Of a stretch of 64,000 nt of DNA, positions 8,689-16,843 are shown piece after piece (position 1 is the first letter of the stretch; the number at the start of each line of letters is the position of its first letter). Source of the stretch: Iamia sp963728655 (GTDB lineage Bacteria; Actinomycetota; Acidimicrobiia; Acidimicrobiales; Iamiaceae); contig CAVSLD010000002.1 in NCBI GenBank assembly GCA_963728655.1, positions 930,001-994,000 of the forward strand. Direction: 5' to 3'. A program made the position numbers and the translations under genes. Under the pieces are notes generated by a model. It was not told the origin of the DNA and made no database searches. It saw only the letters and a list, made by a program, of their open reading frames with translations.

Positions 8689-9639
8689 ATGGACCCGATG
8701 ATCGAACGGGCCATCGCCGAGCGGGCCTCCCCACAGCTCGGCCTCCTCACCAGATCCCAGGCCCGAGAGGCGGGGCTCAGTGCCAAGGCGACCCGCCGGC
8801 GAGTCGAGTCGGGCGCCTGGCGCCTCGTGGGCAACGGCGTGCTCTGGCCGGCCGTCCTGCCCGCCAGCGCGCGCCTGCGGGTCATGGCCGCCTGTCTCGA
8901 CGCCGGCGGCGTGGCCTCGCACCGGACCGCGGCCTGGGTGGACGGGCTCGGCTCGTGGGGCCCTCCCCCCACCGTCGAGGTGCTGGTGGCCAAGGGCGGC
9001 TCGGTCCCGTCGACGCCCCTCGCCCGCGTCCACGTGACCACCAACCTGCCCGACGACGACGTGCACGTGGTCGACGGCATCCCCACGACCAGCACGGCGC
9101 GGACCCTCCTCGGCCTCGCCGCCCTGGTGCCCACCGAGCTGGCGCACGACGTGCTCGTGACCACGGTCGAGGAGGCGGTGCGGACCAGGAAGGCCACGGA
9201 CCGCTGGCTCTGGTGGCTGCTCGAGGAGCGGCGCTGCCGGGGCCGCAACGGCGTCAGGGCGCTGGAGGAGGTCCTGGCGGAGCGGGCCCGGATGGGTCCG
9301 ACCGAGAGCTGGCTCGAGCGCGAGGCCCTCCGGGTGCTCCGGTCGGCTGGCCTCCCGCTCCCGCAGGTCCAACACGTGGTGCGGCGTCGCGGTGCCTTCG
9401 TGACCCGCGTCGACCTGGCCTACGTGCCCGAGCGCATCCTGATCGAGCTCGAGGGCAAGGCGCACGGCGATCCTGTCCAGCGTGCGGTCGACGCCCACCA
9501 GCGCAACCAGGGCCAGCTCCTCGGCCACACCGTGCTGACCTACACCTACGAGCAGGTCGTCCGCACCCCCGAGGTCCTGGTCGCCGAGGTGGGCGAGGCG
9601 CTGGCGCGAGCCCGTCGGCGGCGGAGCGAGGCCGCCTGA
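8689..9639 (+). CDS. AbiEi-type HTH plus DUF559 (Vsr-like) putative nuclease
   Basis: 316 residues. Residues about 12-60 (LTRSQAREAGLS, RRVESGAWRLVGNGVLW) look like the AbiEi winged-helix domain found in antitoxins; the C-terminal 110 residues look like DUF559/Vsr-type PD-(D/E)xK endonuclease: ESWLEREALRVLRSAGL, then RVDLAYVPERILIELEGK, where ELEGK supplies the ExK, and a hydrophobic tail ending VGEALARARRRR. This architecture is widespread in actinobacteria without assigned function. The start at 8689 is the first ATG after the repeat. No partner toxin lies next to it. Confidence 0.75.
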   Translation: MDPMIERAIAERASPQLGLLTRSQAREAGLSAKATRRRVESGAWRLVGNGVLWPAVLPASARLRVMAACLDAGGVASHRTAAWVDGLGSWGPPPTVEVLVAKGGSVPSTPLARVHVTTNLPDDDVHVVDGIPTTSTARTLLGLAALVPTELAHDVLVTTVEEAVRTRKATDRWLWWLLEERRCRGRNGVRALEEVLAERARMGPTESWLEREALRVLRSAGLPLPQVQHVVRRRGAFVTRVDLAYVPERILIELEGKAHGDPVQRAVDAHQRNQGQLLGHTVLTYTYEQVVRTPEVLVAEVGEALARARRRRSEAA

Positions 9640-9960
9640 GACGTCGTCGCGAGCCGATCGCTCCCGGTGTCCCGCCTGCCGGTCGCCGGGCCCGGGCCGC
9701 GCCGCCGGCTCCCGTCGCCCGACGCCGACGCGTCGCGTCCCCGCGATCGGGCCCGGCACGGACAGCGCGTCGAGGTCGTTGTCCGATGCGTTGTGGTCGA
9801 GGTCTGCGCCCCGAGGGGCTCGTTCCCCGACCTGGACGGATCCGGTGGACGAGGGGGGCGGGGATGGCGCCATGCTGGACGGGCGCGGTCAGCGCTCATG
9901 ACGGACCGGGTGCTGCGGATGCGACCGTGGAGGCGCTCGGGGCCCCGCCGGTGGGACGGC
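9640..9960. other. Non-coding stretch, nothing recognised
   Basis: 321 nt between two convergent genes. I see no ORF with family signals, no tRNA-like fold and no strong hairpin. Open frames here on both strands are high-G+C readthrough. Confidence 0.5.
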
Positions 9961-10788
9961 TCAGGTGCCGGGCTGGGCGGTGCCGGGGGAGGGCTCGGCG
10001 GCGGGGGAGGCCTCGGCCACCGGCTCGCCGGCGAGCTGCTCGGGCGAGGGGGCGGCGGCCTCGGCGGTGCCCAGGCCGAGCTCGGCCTTGAGCTGGGACA
10101 GGCGGGCCTGGGCCTGGGTGTTCTGGGCGGCCTGCTCGACCTCGAGCATGCGCCCCTCGACCGACTGGCCGGTGAGCTCGGACATGCCCTTGGCCTTGGC
10201 GTAGCGGGCCTCGATCTTGTCCCGCACCTCGTTCATGGTGGGGACGTCCTCGCCCACGGTGGCCGACAGCGACGCCATGGCGGAGTTCATGGACTCCTGC
10301 ATCTTGGCCTGCTCCAGCTGGCTGAGGAGCTTCTGCTGCTCGGCCAGCTTGCGTTGCAGGAGGGTCCCGTTCTGCGACACCGCCGCCTTGGCCTGGTCCG
10401 ACGCCTGGGCCGACGACAGGGCCATGGCCTTGAGCTCCTCGACCTCGGCCTCCACCGTGATGAGCTGGTTCGCGATGGTCTCGGCCGCCCGCTCGTACTC
10501 GGTGGCCTTGGTCTCGTCGCCGCCCTTGCGGGCCTCCTCGGCCATGAGGATCGCCTGGCGGGCGTTGGCGTTGAGCTTCTCCAGCTGCTCCATCGACCGG
10601 TTCAGCCGCAGCTCGGTCTGCTTCTGCTGGGCGATGACGTTGGCGGCCTGCTCGGTGAGGGTGCGGTGGTTGCGCTGGGCCTCGTCGATGGCCTGCTGGA
10701 GCTGGACCTTGGGATCGGCCTTCTCGTTGAACTTCTGGTTGCCGCTCGCGGTCAGGTAGGCCCAGAAGCGCTTGAAGAGCTTGATCAT
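9961..10788 (-). CDS. pspA: PspA/IM30 family protein
   Basis: 275 residues. PspA/IM30 proteins coat and stabilise the inner face of the membrane under stress. The protein is almost wholly coiled coil: an amphipathic N-terminus (IKLFKRFWAYLTASGN), then KADPKVQLQQAIDEAQ and long Gln/Glu/Ala heptads to about residue 235, followed by an Ala/Pro/Glu tail not usual in enterobacterial PspA. A TATGCT box ends 6 nt before the ATG. Its proximity to murJ and the VWA/AAA gene set suggests an envelope-stress role. Confidence 0.85.
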   Translation of the reverse strand: MIKLFKRFWAYLTASGNQKFNEKADPKVQLQQAIDEAQRNHRTLTEQAANVIAQQKQTELRLNRSMEQLEKLNANARQAILMAEEARKGGDETKATEYERAAETIANQLITVEAEVEELKAMALSSAQASDQAKAAVSQNGTLLQRKLAEQQKLLSQLEQAKMQESMNSAMASLSATVGEDVPTMNEVRDKIEARYAKAKGMSELTGQSVEGRMLEVEQAAQNTQAQARLSQLKAELGLGTAEAAAPSPEQLAGEPVAEASPAAEPSPGTAQPGT

Positions 10789-10794
10789 GGGGCG

Positions 10795-10800
10795 AGCATA
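10795..10800 (-). promoter_or_regulatory. Likely leaderless -10 box of pspA
   Basis: TATGCT, 6 nt (CGCCCC), then the ATG at 10788. Confidence 0.5.
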
Positions 10801-10921
10801 CCGAGCCGGGGGAGGCCGTCCCGGGGCGGATGCGGGGGAGCCGGCCCCGGATCCCGCCTCGGGTCGGCCACGACGCGGCCGCGGCCCACCCCGACGCCGT
10901 CGGGCCCGGGCGGCGCGCCCG

Positions 10922-12886
10922 TCAGCCCCGGCTGCGGAGCGGGCCGGGCAGCCGGCGGCGCAGCCCGGCGTCGTCGGCCACCCCGAAGGCGATCGCCGCC
11001 CCCAGGTACACCACGCCGCCCACGGGCACGGAGACGACGATCCACACCGGGAGCAGGTCCGGGTCGACCTGGCCGAGGCCGACCACCAGGGCGGCCACGG
11101 CCGCCGCCATCAGCGCTCCCGCCCCGAGGCAGCCCAGCACGGTGCCCACGAACCCGCGCAGGTCGAAGCCGTCGGGCAGCCGGCGCAGGAGGACCCAGAG
11201 GGCGACGACGGAGGCCAGCAGGTAGGCGATGGAGTAGGCGGAGGTGAGCCCGATCAGGCCGAACGGGGCGACCAGGGCGACGGCGAAGACGATGTTGGTG
11301 ACGTTCTCGCCGGTGTTGATCCAGAACGGTCGGCGGGTGTCCTGCACCGAGTAGAAGGCCCGCAGGATGAACAGGTACACCGAGAACCCGAGCAGACCGG
11401 GCGCGAACCCGGCCAGGCTCCGCGCCACGGGGACGGCATCCTGCAGCCGGCCGCCGGGGGCGAGGGCGGACGAGTCCGGGCCGAGCTGCACCACCAGCGT
11501 CGCAAGGGTGAGGTAGCCGACCGAGGCCGGCACCATCACCGCCACCAGCAGCCGGAGGCCCTGGAGCAGGCGGCTGTGGAACTGGTCCCACCGCCGGGCC
11601 ACGTAGGCCCGGGCCAGGTCGGGTTGGAAGGTGGTCATCAGGGAGACGGCGAGCAGCCCGTGGGGCAGCTGGAAGAAGGTGAAGGCCACCTGGTAGCTGC
11701 GCACCGCGCTCTGGTCACCCACCGCCAGGTAGTTGACCGTCTGGGCCGCGACCTGGTTGGCGATGACGTACCCCAGCGTCCACCCCGACAGGCCGGCGGC
11801 CACGCGCACGGCGGGGTGGCGCAGCGACGGCCGGAAGCGGAGTCGGAACCCGGCCCGCCACAGGGCGGGCAGCAGCGACAGGGCCATGGCCACGATGCCG
11901 GCGGTGGTGCCCAGGCCGAGGAGGAGCAGCAGGCCCCGGTCGTCGTCGACCTGGGCCAAGGTGAGGTCCCCGGAGGTGCTGAGCGCCGTCCCCACCAGGA
12001 CCGCGACCACGATCACGTTGTTGAGGACCGGCGCCCAGGCGGCGGCGAAGAAGCGCCGGCGGGCGTTGAGCAGGGCCGAGCCGAGGGCCATGACGCCGTA
12101 GAAGAAGATCTGCGGGACGAAGAGGAGGGCCAGGCCGATGCCCACCCGGCGGAACTGGCCGGCGTCGACGTCCGGGTCGACGTTCTGGGTGTAGAGCAGC
12201 ATCAGGGCCGGCGACACGAGCAGCCCGATGCCGGTGAGCACGAAGAGGGCGACGAGGGTCACCGACACGACCGCGTCGGTGGCCTCCCGGTCCTTCTTCT
12301 GGAGGTGCTCGGTGAAGAGGGGGACGAGGGTGGCGGTGAGGATCCCCCCCAGGATCAGCTCGTAGACGATGTTGGGCGTGTTGTTGGCCAGCAGGTAGTC
12401 GTCGGCCAGGGCGCCGCTGAGGCCGAACACGGCCAGCAGGCGCGCCACCCCCGTGACCCGGGACAGGGCCGTCCCCGTGGCCACGATGAGGTTGTCCTTG
12501 AGCAGACGCCGCCCTCCCGACGGTCGGGACTCGCCGTCCTCGTCGCCGCCGTCCTCGTCGCCGCCGGGCTCGACCCCGCCGGTCTCGGGCCCACCGGTCT
12601 CGCCCCCACCGGTGCCCGGACCGTCGTCCTCACCGGCACCGGCGAGCTCGGTCGCGACCTCGTCGGCCACGGCCTCGATGTCGGCCGGGGTGAGGACGGC
12701 CAGCTCGCCGGTGTCGCCGACCGCGGCCGCCTCGTTGGCCGCGGTGAGGGCGGTGCGCCGACGGGCGGCGACCGACGCGCCGAGCTCGGCCACGTCGCCC
12801 AGCACGTCGTGCCAGCGGGCCTGCCCGTGGCGGTCGAGCGGCGGCTGCGACCGGACGAGGTCGGGCGCGGGGGCGTCGTCGCTCAC
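10922..12886 (-). CDS. murJ: Lipid II flippase MurJ
   Basis: 654 residues from GTG 12886. MurJ/MviN transports lipid II across the membrane for peptidoglycan synthesis. The first 125 or so residues are hydrophilic and Gly/Glu-rich; then the MurJ core starts with KDNLIVATGTALSRVTG and contains about 14 membrane helices, including NNTPNIVYELILGGILT, VPQIFFYGVMALGSALLNA and YLFILRAFYSVQDTRRPFW, all typical of the family. The acidic N-terminal extension is longer than in E. coli MurJ. Frames extending further upstream would read through the palindrome at 12921, so 12886 is preferred. Confidence 0.9.
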   Translation of the reverse strand: MSDDAPAPDLVRSQPPLDRHGQARWHDVLGDVAELGASVAARRRTALTAANEAAAVGDTGELAVLTPADIEAVADEVATELAGAGEDDGPGTGGGETGGPETGGVEPGGDEDGGDEDGESRPSGGRRLLKDNLIVATGTALSRVTGVARLLAVFGLSGALADDYLLANNTPNIVYELILGGILTATLVPLFTEHLQKKDREATDAVVSVTLVALFVLTGIGLLVSPALMLLYTQNVDPDVDAGQFRRVGIGLALLFVPQIFFYGVMALGSALLNARRRFFAAAWAPVLNNVIVVAVLVGTALSTSGDLTLAQVDDDRGLLLLLGLGTTAGIVAMALSLLPALWRAGFRLRFRPSLRHPAVRVAAGLSGWTLGYVIANQVAAQTVNYLAVGDQSAVRSYQVAFTFFQLPHGLLAVSLMTTFQPDLARAYVARRWDQFHSRLLQGLRLLVAVMVPASVGYLTLATLVVQLGPDSSALAPGGRLQDAVPVARSLAGFAPGLLGFSVYLFILRAFYSVQDTRRPFWINTGENVTNIVFAVALVAPFGLIGLTSAYSIAYLLASVVALWVLLRRLPDGFDLRGFVGTVLGCLGAGALMAAAVAALVVGLGQVDPDLLPVWIVVSVPVGGVVYLGAAIAFGVADDAGLRRRLPGPLRSRG

Positions 12887-12920
12887 GAGGGGCCTGCCCG
12901 TGCGCCGGTCCGCTCCCCAC

Positions 12921-12955
12921 CGAGGACACAGTGTGCCAGGCACACTGTGTCCTCG
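12921..12955. repeat. Perfect palindrome with 17-bp arms and 1-nt loop
   Basis: Arms 12921-12937 and 12939-12955 around an A at 12938; the centre reads GTGTGCCAGGCACAC. It lies between the 13023 gene's stop and the murJ start, so it could act as a minus-strand attenuator or terminator, though no T-run follows. Similar TGCC(A/C)GGCA-centred palindromes occur at 18952 and 35104. Confidence 0.85.
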
Positions 12956-13022
12956 TCGGCGAGGTGCGCTGGGCACACCACGTCCGACACCGGCAGGGCT
13001 GGGGCGCGGCGCGGAGCGCCGG

Positions 13023-13847
13023 TCACGAGGACGGGGCCGAGGTCGACCCGCCGACCTCGGGCGGGGCCGGCGCGCCGGCCGGCCCGACGGTGCCCACCTC
13101 GTCGAGGGCCAGGCGCAGGGCCTCCATCTCGGTGACCAGGCCCTCCACGTCGCCGCCGACGGCGCCGGCACCATGGGCCGCGGGTCCCGCCGTCGACAGC
13201 TCGATGGCCCGGGTCACCGTCTCGTCGAGCCGGGCGTCGAGCAGGCGCAGCCGGTCGACGGCGTCGTTGATCACGGCCTCCATGCGCTCGCCGCTGGCCA
13301 CCTGGGCCCGCAGGGCCTCGGCCGTCTGCTCGAGGCGGCTGCCGGCGGCCCAGGGCTCGTCGGCCTGGTCCTCCACCTGGGCCAGCTCCCGGCGCACGCC
13401 GTCGAGGTCGATCCGGCGCCGGGCGCCGACCAGCGTGTTGCCCTGCTGGGCGATGCGCCAGATCTCGCCCACGCCGTCGTCGAGGCGGCTGGCGATGCGG
13501 CCCAGGTGCTCGCGCAGGGGCCCCTTCTCCATGGACGCCACGGCTCCGTCGAAGCGCCGGCGGGCGTCGAGCGCGTCGGAGACGAACCGACGCCAGGGCT
13601 CCTGCACGCCGAAGGGGTCGGGGTTCACCCGGGCCTCGTTGCGGGGCACCGCCCACAGCACCTTGCCCCCGTAGGCGGCCACGCCGGCGAGGGCCCCGGC
13701 CACGACGCCGAGCGGCAGGGCGAGGGGAGCGGTGGCGACCACCGCGACGGCGGCCGCCGCCCCGGCCAGCACGATGGAGCTGGGCGCGGTGACGGCCCGG
13801 GCCACCGGCGGCGACCAGAAGCGATCGCGGAAGCTGAGCCGGGCCAC
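13023..13847 (-). CDS. Membrane-anchored coiled-coil protein, function unknown
   Basis: 274 residues from GTG 13847. One or two hydrophobic segments at about residues 22-60 (SSIVLAGAAAAVAVVATAPL and following) precede a charged, helical region of about 180 residues with heptad-like Leu/Ala spacing (RRFDGAVASMEKG, LRRELAQVEDQ-like) and a disordered Pro/Ser tail. The gene starts 5 nt after the VWA lipoprotein gene and probably shares its transcript. The layout (two helices then coiled coil) recalls XpaC-like proteins that accompany TelA and VWA genes elsewhere, but I cannot show homology. Confidence 0.7.
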   Translation of the reverse strand: MARLSFRDRFWSPPVARAVTAPSSIVLAGAAAAVAVVATAPLALPLGVVAGALAGVAAYGGKVLWAVPRNEARVNPDPFGVQEPWRRFVSDALDARRRFDGAVASMEKGPLREHLGRIASRLDDGVGEIWRIAQQGNTLVGARRRIDLDGVRRELAQVEDQADEPWAAGSRLEQTAEALRAQVASGERMEAVINDAVDRLRLLDARLDETVTRAIELSTAGPAAHGAGAVGGDVEGLVTEMEALRLALDEVGTVGPAGAPAPPEVGGSTSAPSS

Positions 13848-13852
13848 GGCGC

Positions 13853-15676
13853 CTAGAAGTTGCTCACCACGGCGGTGAACACCTTGGTGATCGACTCGGG
13901 GTCGCTGGCGTCGTAGGCGTTGGAGTTGGTGGCCTCGGCGATCTGGGTCAGCGTGTCGAGGTCGGCGTCGCCGCCGTAGGCGATGGGGAAGATGCGCACC
14001 GGCGTGGCCAGCTCGCCCGAGGTCGACCGACCCAGCTCAGACAGCAGCTCGTCGAGCTGCTGGCGGTCGTCGCTGGTGTCGCCGTCCTCGTTGCGCCCGT
14101 CGGTGAGCACCACGACGGCGTTGATGCGCTCGGGGTCGTAGGACTCGACGGCTTCGGTGAAGGAGTCCTGGGTCACCTCGTAGAGCGGGGTGGCGGCCCG
14201 GGGGAACTGGGCGTCGATCTCGGTGCGCAGCTCCTCGCGGATGTCGCCGATGCGCCCCGGGGGCACCACGTCCACGAACGACGCCTGCTGGTCGGGCCCG
14301 AGACCGGTGGTGAAGATGCGGAGGCCGACCTCGTCGTCGTCCTTGAACTCGGCCAGGGCCTCGATGGCCGCCTGCTTGGCCAGCTCCAGCTTGGTGTCGC
14401 ACCCCTCGCACACCGGGTCGCCCATGGAGCCCGAGACGTCGAGGGCGATGGTCACCCGGGCGCTCTTGCGCTGCTCGGACCAGGCGTCGAGCAGCTCGAC
14501 CATGACCTCGGGGTCGGGCACGTCGAGCAGCGTGGTGGGCTGGGTGGGATCGACGTTGTTGCTCTCGTCGATGGGGGCGTCGATCGCCACGTCCGGGTTG
14601 CCGGGCCGGAAGCCGAACTCCAGCACCTTCTCCTGGTTCGAGGGCTCCTTGATGAAGTCCTCGAACGCGGCCGCCGCCTCCTGCTCGTCGTCGGACACCC
14701 ACTCCGCGTCGAGCACGATGTAGGGGTTGTCCGAGTAGATCGTCCCCTCCTCCGGGTAGATCGCGACGAGGGGGATGTCGGGCGGGGAGGGCCGCTCGCC
14801 GGGGTCGAGGTTCCCGTCCGGGTTGCCCTGGTTGTAGTCGATCACCGACTTCTCCTCGACGGCCGCGGCCGACACGTAGGTGAGCGACGTGCCCCGCTCG
14901 TCGGTGCGGAACCAGTTGTCGAGGAAGGTGAGGGTGGTGTCGCCGTAGTGCACGACCGAGGACTCGATCGACTCGGCCTCGGCCACCACGTCGGGGTTGG
15001 CCAGGTCCTCTCGGGAGAGGCCCTCGGTCTTGCCCGTCGACGAGTACGCCTGGGCGATCAGGGCCGACAGGCCGCTGGTGGAGAAGTTCGGGTTGGTCTT
15101 GCCCAGCCGGAACGGGCCCCACTCGGGGTGGCCGTAGGCGGCCCAGCCCTCCGGGTCGCGGGAGAGCTCGAGGATGTCGGACCAGCCGACGGGCTCCTCG
15201 GGGTAGCCCAGGGCGTCGGCCATGGGCTCGGGCATGGCGATGACCAGCGGCGTCTGCATGAACGGCTCGGCGTCGCCCACGATCGGCTGCTGGCCGTCGT
15301 CCTCCAGGCGCTGGTTGACGATCGCGCCCCAGGTCGAGGCGGCCGGTGACCACACGACGGGCCGGGGGCCCTCGGCCTCCTCGTCCCACCCGGTGGCCAG
15401 CAGGTCGGCCGCGGCCCCCGACGCCTTGGTCTGGGGGCGGGCGAAGGCGCAGCGACCGTCGCCGAGGTCCGAGGCGTCGGAGCCGTTGAACTCCTGGGCC
15501 AGCTGGGTCATGAGGGCCGCCTTCTCCGACGAGACGGCCAGGTCGACGACGATGCAGTCGCCGGGGTCGCCGAACGCGCCCTGCTCCTCGGCCACCTCGG
15601 CCGACCCGCCGTCGCTGCTGCACGAGGCGATCACCGCGGCGGCGGCGAAGGTGGCGACCAGGCGTCGGGTCCTCAT
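13853..15676 (-). CDS. Lipoprotein with solute-binding-like region and VWA domain
   Basis: 607 residues. Signal peptide with lipobox VIASC (Cys at about residue 19), so it should be tethered outside the membrane. Residues about 40-370 resemble a periplasmic binding protein fold (WSPAASTWGAIVNQ, VGWSDILELSRDPEGW, FNGSDASD), and about 400-600 form a von Willebrand A domain with MIDAS DVSGSMG and the later Thr/Asp sites in RAATPLYEV and LTDGRNEDGD. This fusion is common in actinobacteria; ligand unknown. It overlaps the upstream gene's stop (ATGA) and precedes a membrane coiled-coil gene by 5 nt. Confidence 0.85.
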   Translation of the reverse strand: MRTRRLVATFAAAAVIASCSSDGGSAEVAEEQGAFGDPGDCIVVDLAVSSEKAALMTQLAQEFNGSDASDLGDGRCAFARPQTKASGAAADLLATGWDEEAEGPRPVVWSPAASTWGAIVNQRLEDDGQQPIVGDAEPFMQTPLVIAMPEPMADALGYPEEPVGWSDILELSRDPEGWAAYGHPEWGPFRLGKTNPNFSTSGLSALIAQAYSSTGKTEGLSREDLANPDVVAEAESIESSVVHYGDTTLTFLDNWFRTDERGTSLTYVSAAAVEEKSVIDYNQGNPDGNLDPGERPSPPDIPLVAIYPEEGTIYSDNPYIVLDAEWVSDDEQEAAAAFEDFIKEPSNQEKVLEFGFRPGNPDVAIDAPIDESNNVDPTQPTTLLDVPDPEVMVELLDAWSEQRKSARVTIALDVSGSMGDPVCEGCDTKLELAKQAAIEALAEFKDDDEVGLRIFTTGLGPDQQASFVDVVPPGRIGDIREELRTEIDAQFPRAATPLYEVTQDSFTEAVESYDPERINAVVVLTDGRNEDGDTSDDRQQLDELLSELGRSTSGELATPVRIFPIAYGGDADLDTLTQIAEATNSNAYDASDPESITKVFTAVVSNF

Positions 15677-16650
15677 CGGGTGAACCTCTCGTCGAGGGCG
15701 TACAGCAGGTCGGGGGCCGGGAGCCCCTCGGAGCGGGCCGCGTCGCCCGTCCACCCGGCCTCGGCCAGCCCGTCGGCCACAGTCTGGCCGGTGGCCTGGT
15801 CCCGCAGGCGGTCGACCCCCGCCGGGCCGGCGGGGCCGAGGGGGGCGAGGACCACCCCGATCCTGGTGGCGGGGTCGACGGGCACCGTGGTCAGGCCCTG
15901 CTGGGTCCCCTGGCTCGTGTCGGCGGTGGCGTCGGCCAGGCCCGTGGTGGTGACGAGGGACGTGAAGGTGCCGGGTCGGGTGGCGAGGGCGTCCTGCTCG
16001 GCGAGCGTGCCGGGATCGGCGCTGTCGAGCAGGTCCCGCAGCTGGTCCTCGACCGTGCCGGTCACCTGGTCGATCCCGAAGTCCGGGGTGCCCTCGAGCC
16101 CCGCGGCGGCGGCGCCGAGGACGAGGGTGCCGGCGGCGCTGCGCAGGGTCGGGACGCCGACGCGGTCGCCGTCGGTGGCCTCGCCGGCCAGGCAGGCCCA
16201 GGTCACAGGGGTCTCACAGGCGGATCCGCCGGAGTCCCGGGTCAGGACCGCAGGTGTCGACGAGGCCAGCGGCACCGGGTCGCCGTCGGCGGCCACGGGC
16301 ACCAGGCCGGCGACCTTGCGGGCCTCGTCGAGGACGAGCGGGAGCGGGTCGAGGGTCACCCAGGCGTCGAAGTCGATGGCCGCCCCCTCCGTCATGGCCG
16401 TCACCGCCTGGTCGGCGGTCATCACCTCCACCGAGGCCACACCGTCGAGCTGGCCCAGGGCGGCGCAGGCGGCCTCGCCCAGGTCGTCGTCGCACAGCAG
16501 GCGCACGTCGGAGCCGTCGTCACCGCCCCCCGAGCCGCCCCCGCCGCCGGGGTCGTCGTCGCCGGAGAGCGCCCCGCGCAGCGCGAAGGCCCCAGCCACC
16601 AGGGCGAGGGCGACGAGGACGGCGACCAGGCGCGCCAGCCGGGGAGGCAT
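15673..16650 (-). CDS. Secreted or membrane-anchored protein, substrate-binding-like
   Basis: 325 residues. An N-terminal hydrophobic segment (LVAVLVALALVAGAFAL, about residues 8-25) is followed by a Gly/Asp linker and a domain with four Cys and FDAWVTLDPLPLVLDEARK and GVPTLRSAAGT, which recall extracellular solute-binding proteins. Ends in an ATGA overlap with the VWA lipoprotein, so the two are probably made together and may act together outside the cell. A TACCGT box lies 8 nt before the ATG. Function not recognised. Confidence 0.75.
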   Translation of the reverse strand: MPPRLARLVAVLVALALVAGAFALRGALSGDDDPGGGGGSGGGDDGSDVRLLCDDDLGEAACAALGQLDGVASVEVMTADQAVTAMTEGAAIDFDAWVTLDPLPLVLDEARKVAGLVPVAADGDPVPLASSTPAVLTRDSGGSACETPVTWACLAGEATDGDRVGVPTLRSAAGTLVLGAAAAGLEGTPDFGIDQVTGTVEDQLRDLLDSADPGTLAEQDALATRPGTFTSLVTTTGLADATADTSQGTQQGLTTVPVDPATRIGVVLAPLGPAGPAGVDRLRDQATGQTVADGLAEAGWTGDAARSEGLPAPDLLYALDERFTR

Positions 16651-16658
16651 GCCGATCG

Positions 16659-16664
16659 ACGGTA
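16659..16664 (-). promoter_or_regulatory. Likely leaderless -10 box of the 15673-16650 operon
   Basis: TACCGT, 8 nt, then ATG 16650. Confidence 0.45.
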
Positions 16665-16704
16665 GTGCTCAGCCCTGGCCCCCCGACGCCGCACCGCGCC
16701 GAGG

Positions 16705-16831
16705 CCTCGGACGAACCCTGGACGCTTGACCGCGCCAGGGATCGACACCCGTCCGAGGTTCGTCGAGCAGGACCGGGGCACCCTCGAACCTCGGACGCCT
16801 GTTCGCGCCAGGGAACGACACCCGTCCGAGG
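16705..16831. repeat. Pair of CCTCGGACG inverted-repeat elements
   Basis: Two units, 16705-16758 and 16789-16831, each begin CCTCGGACG and end CGTCCGAGG and share the interior CGCGCCAGGGA then CGACACC. The right end of unit one and left end of unit two also form a 13-bp inverted repeat (CGTCCGAGGTTCG/CGAACCTCGGACG). They lie between two minus-strand genes, after the AAA gene's stop. Confidence 0.8.
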
Positions 16832-16843
16832 TCGGGGGCGCGA

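Noticed and set aside
9667..11247. 526-residue plus-strand frame opposite pspA and murJ
   Set aside because: Gly/Leu-rich shadow of the PspA coiled coil; no start signal and no domain.
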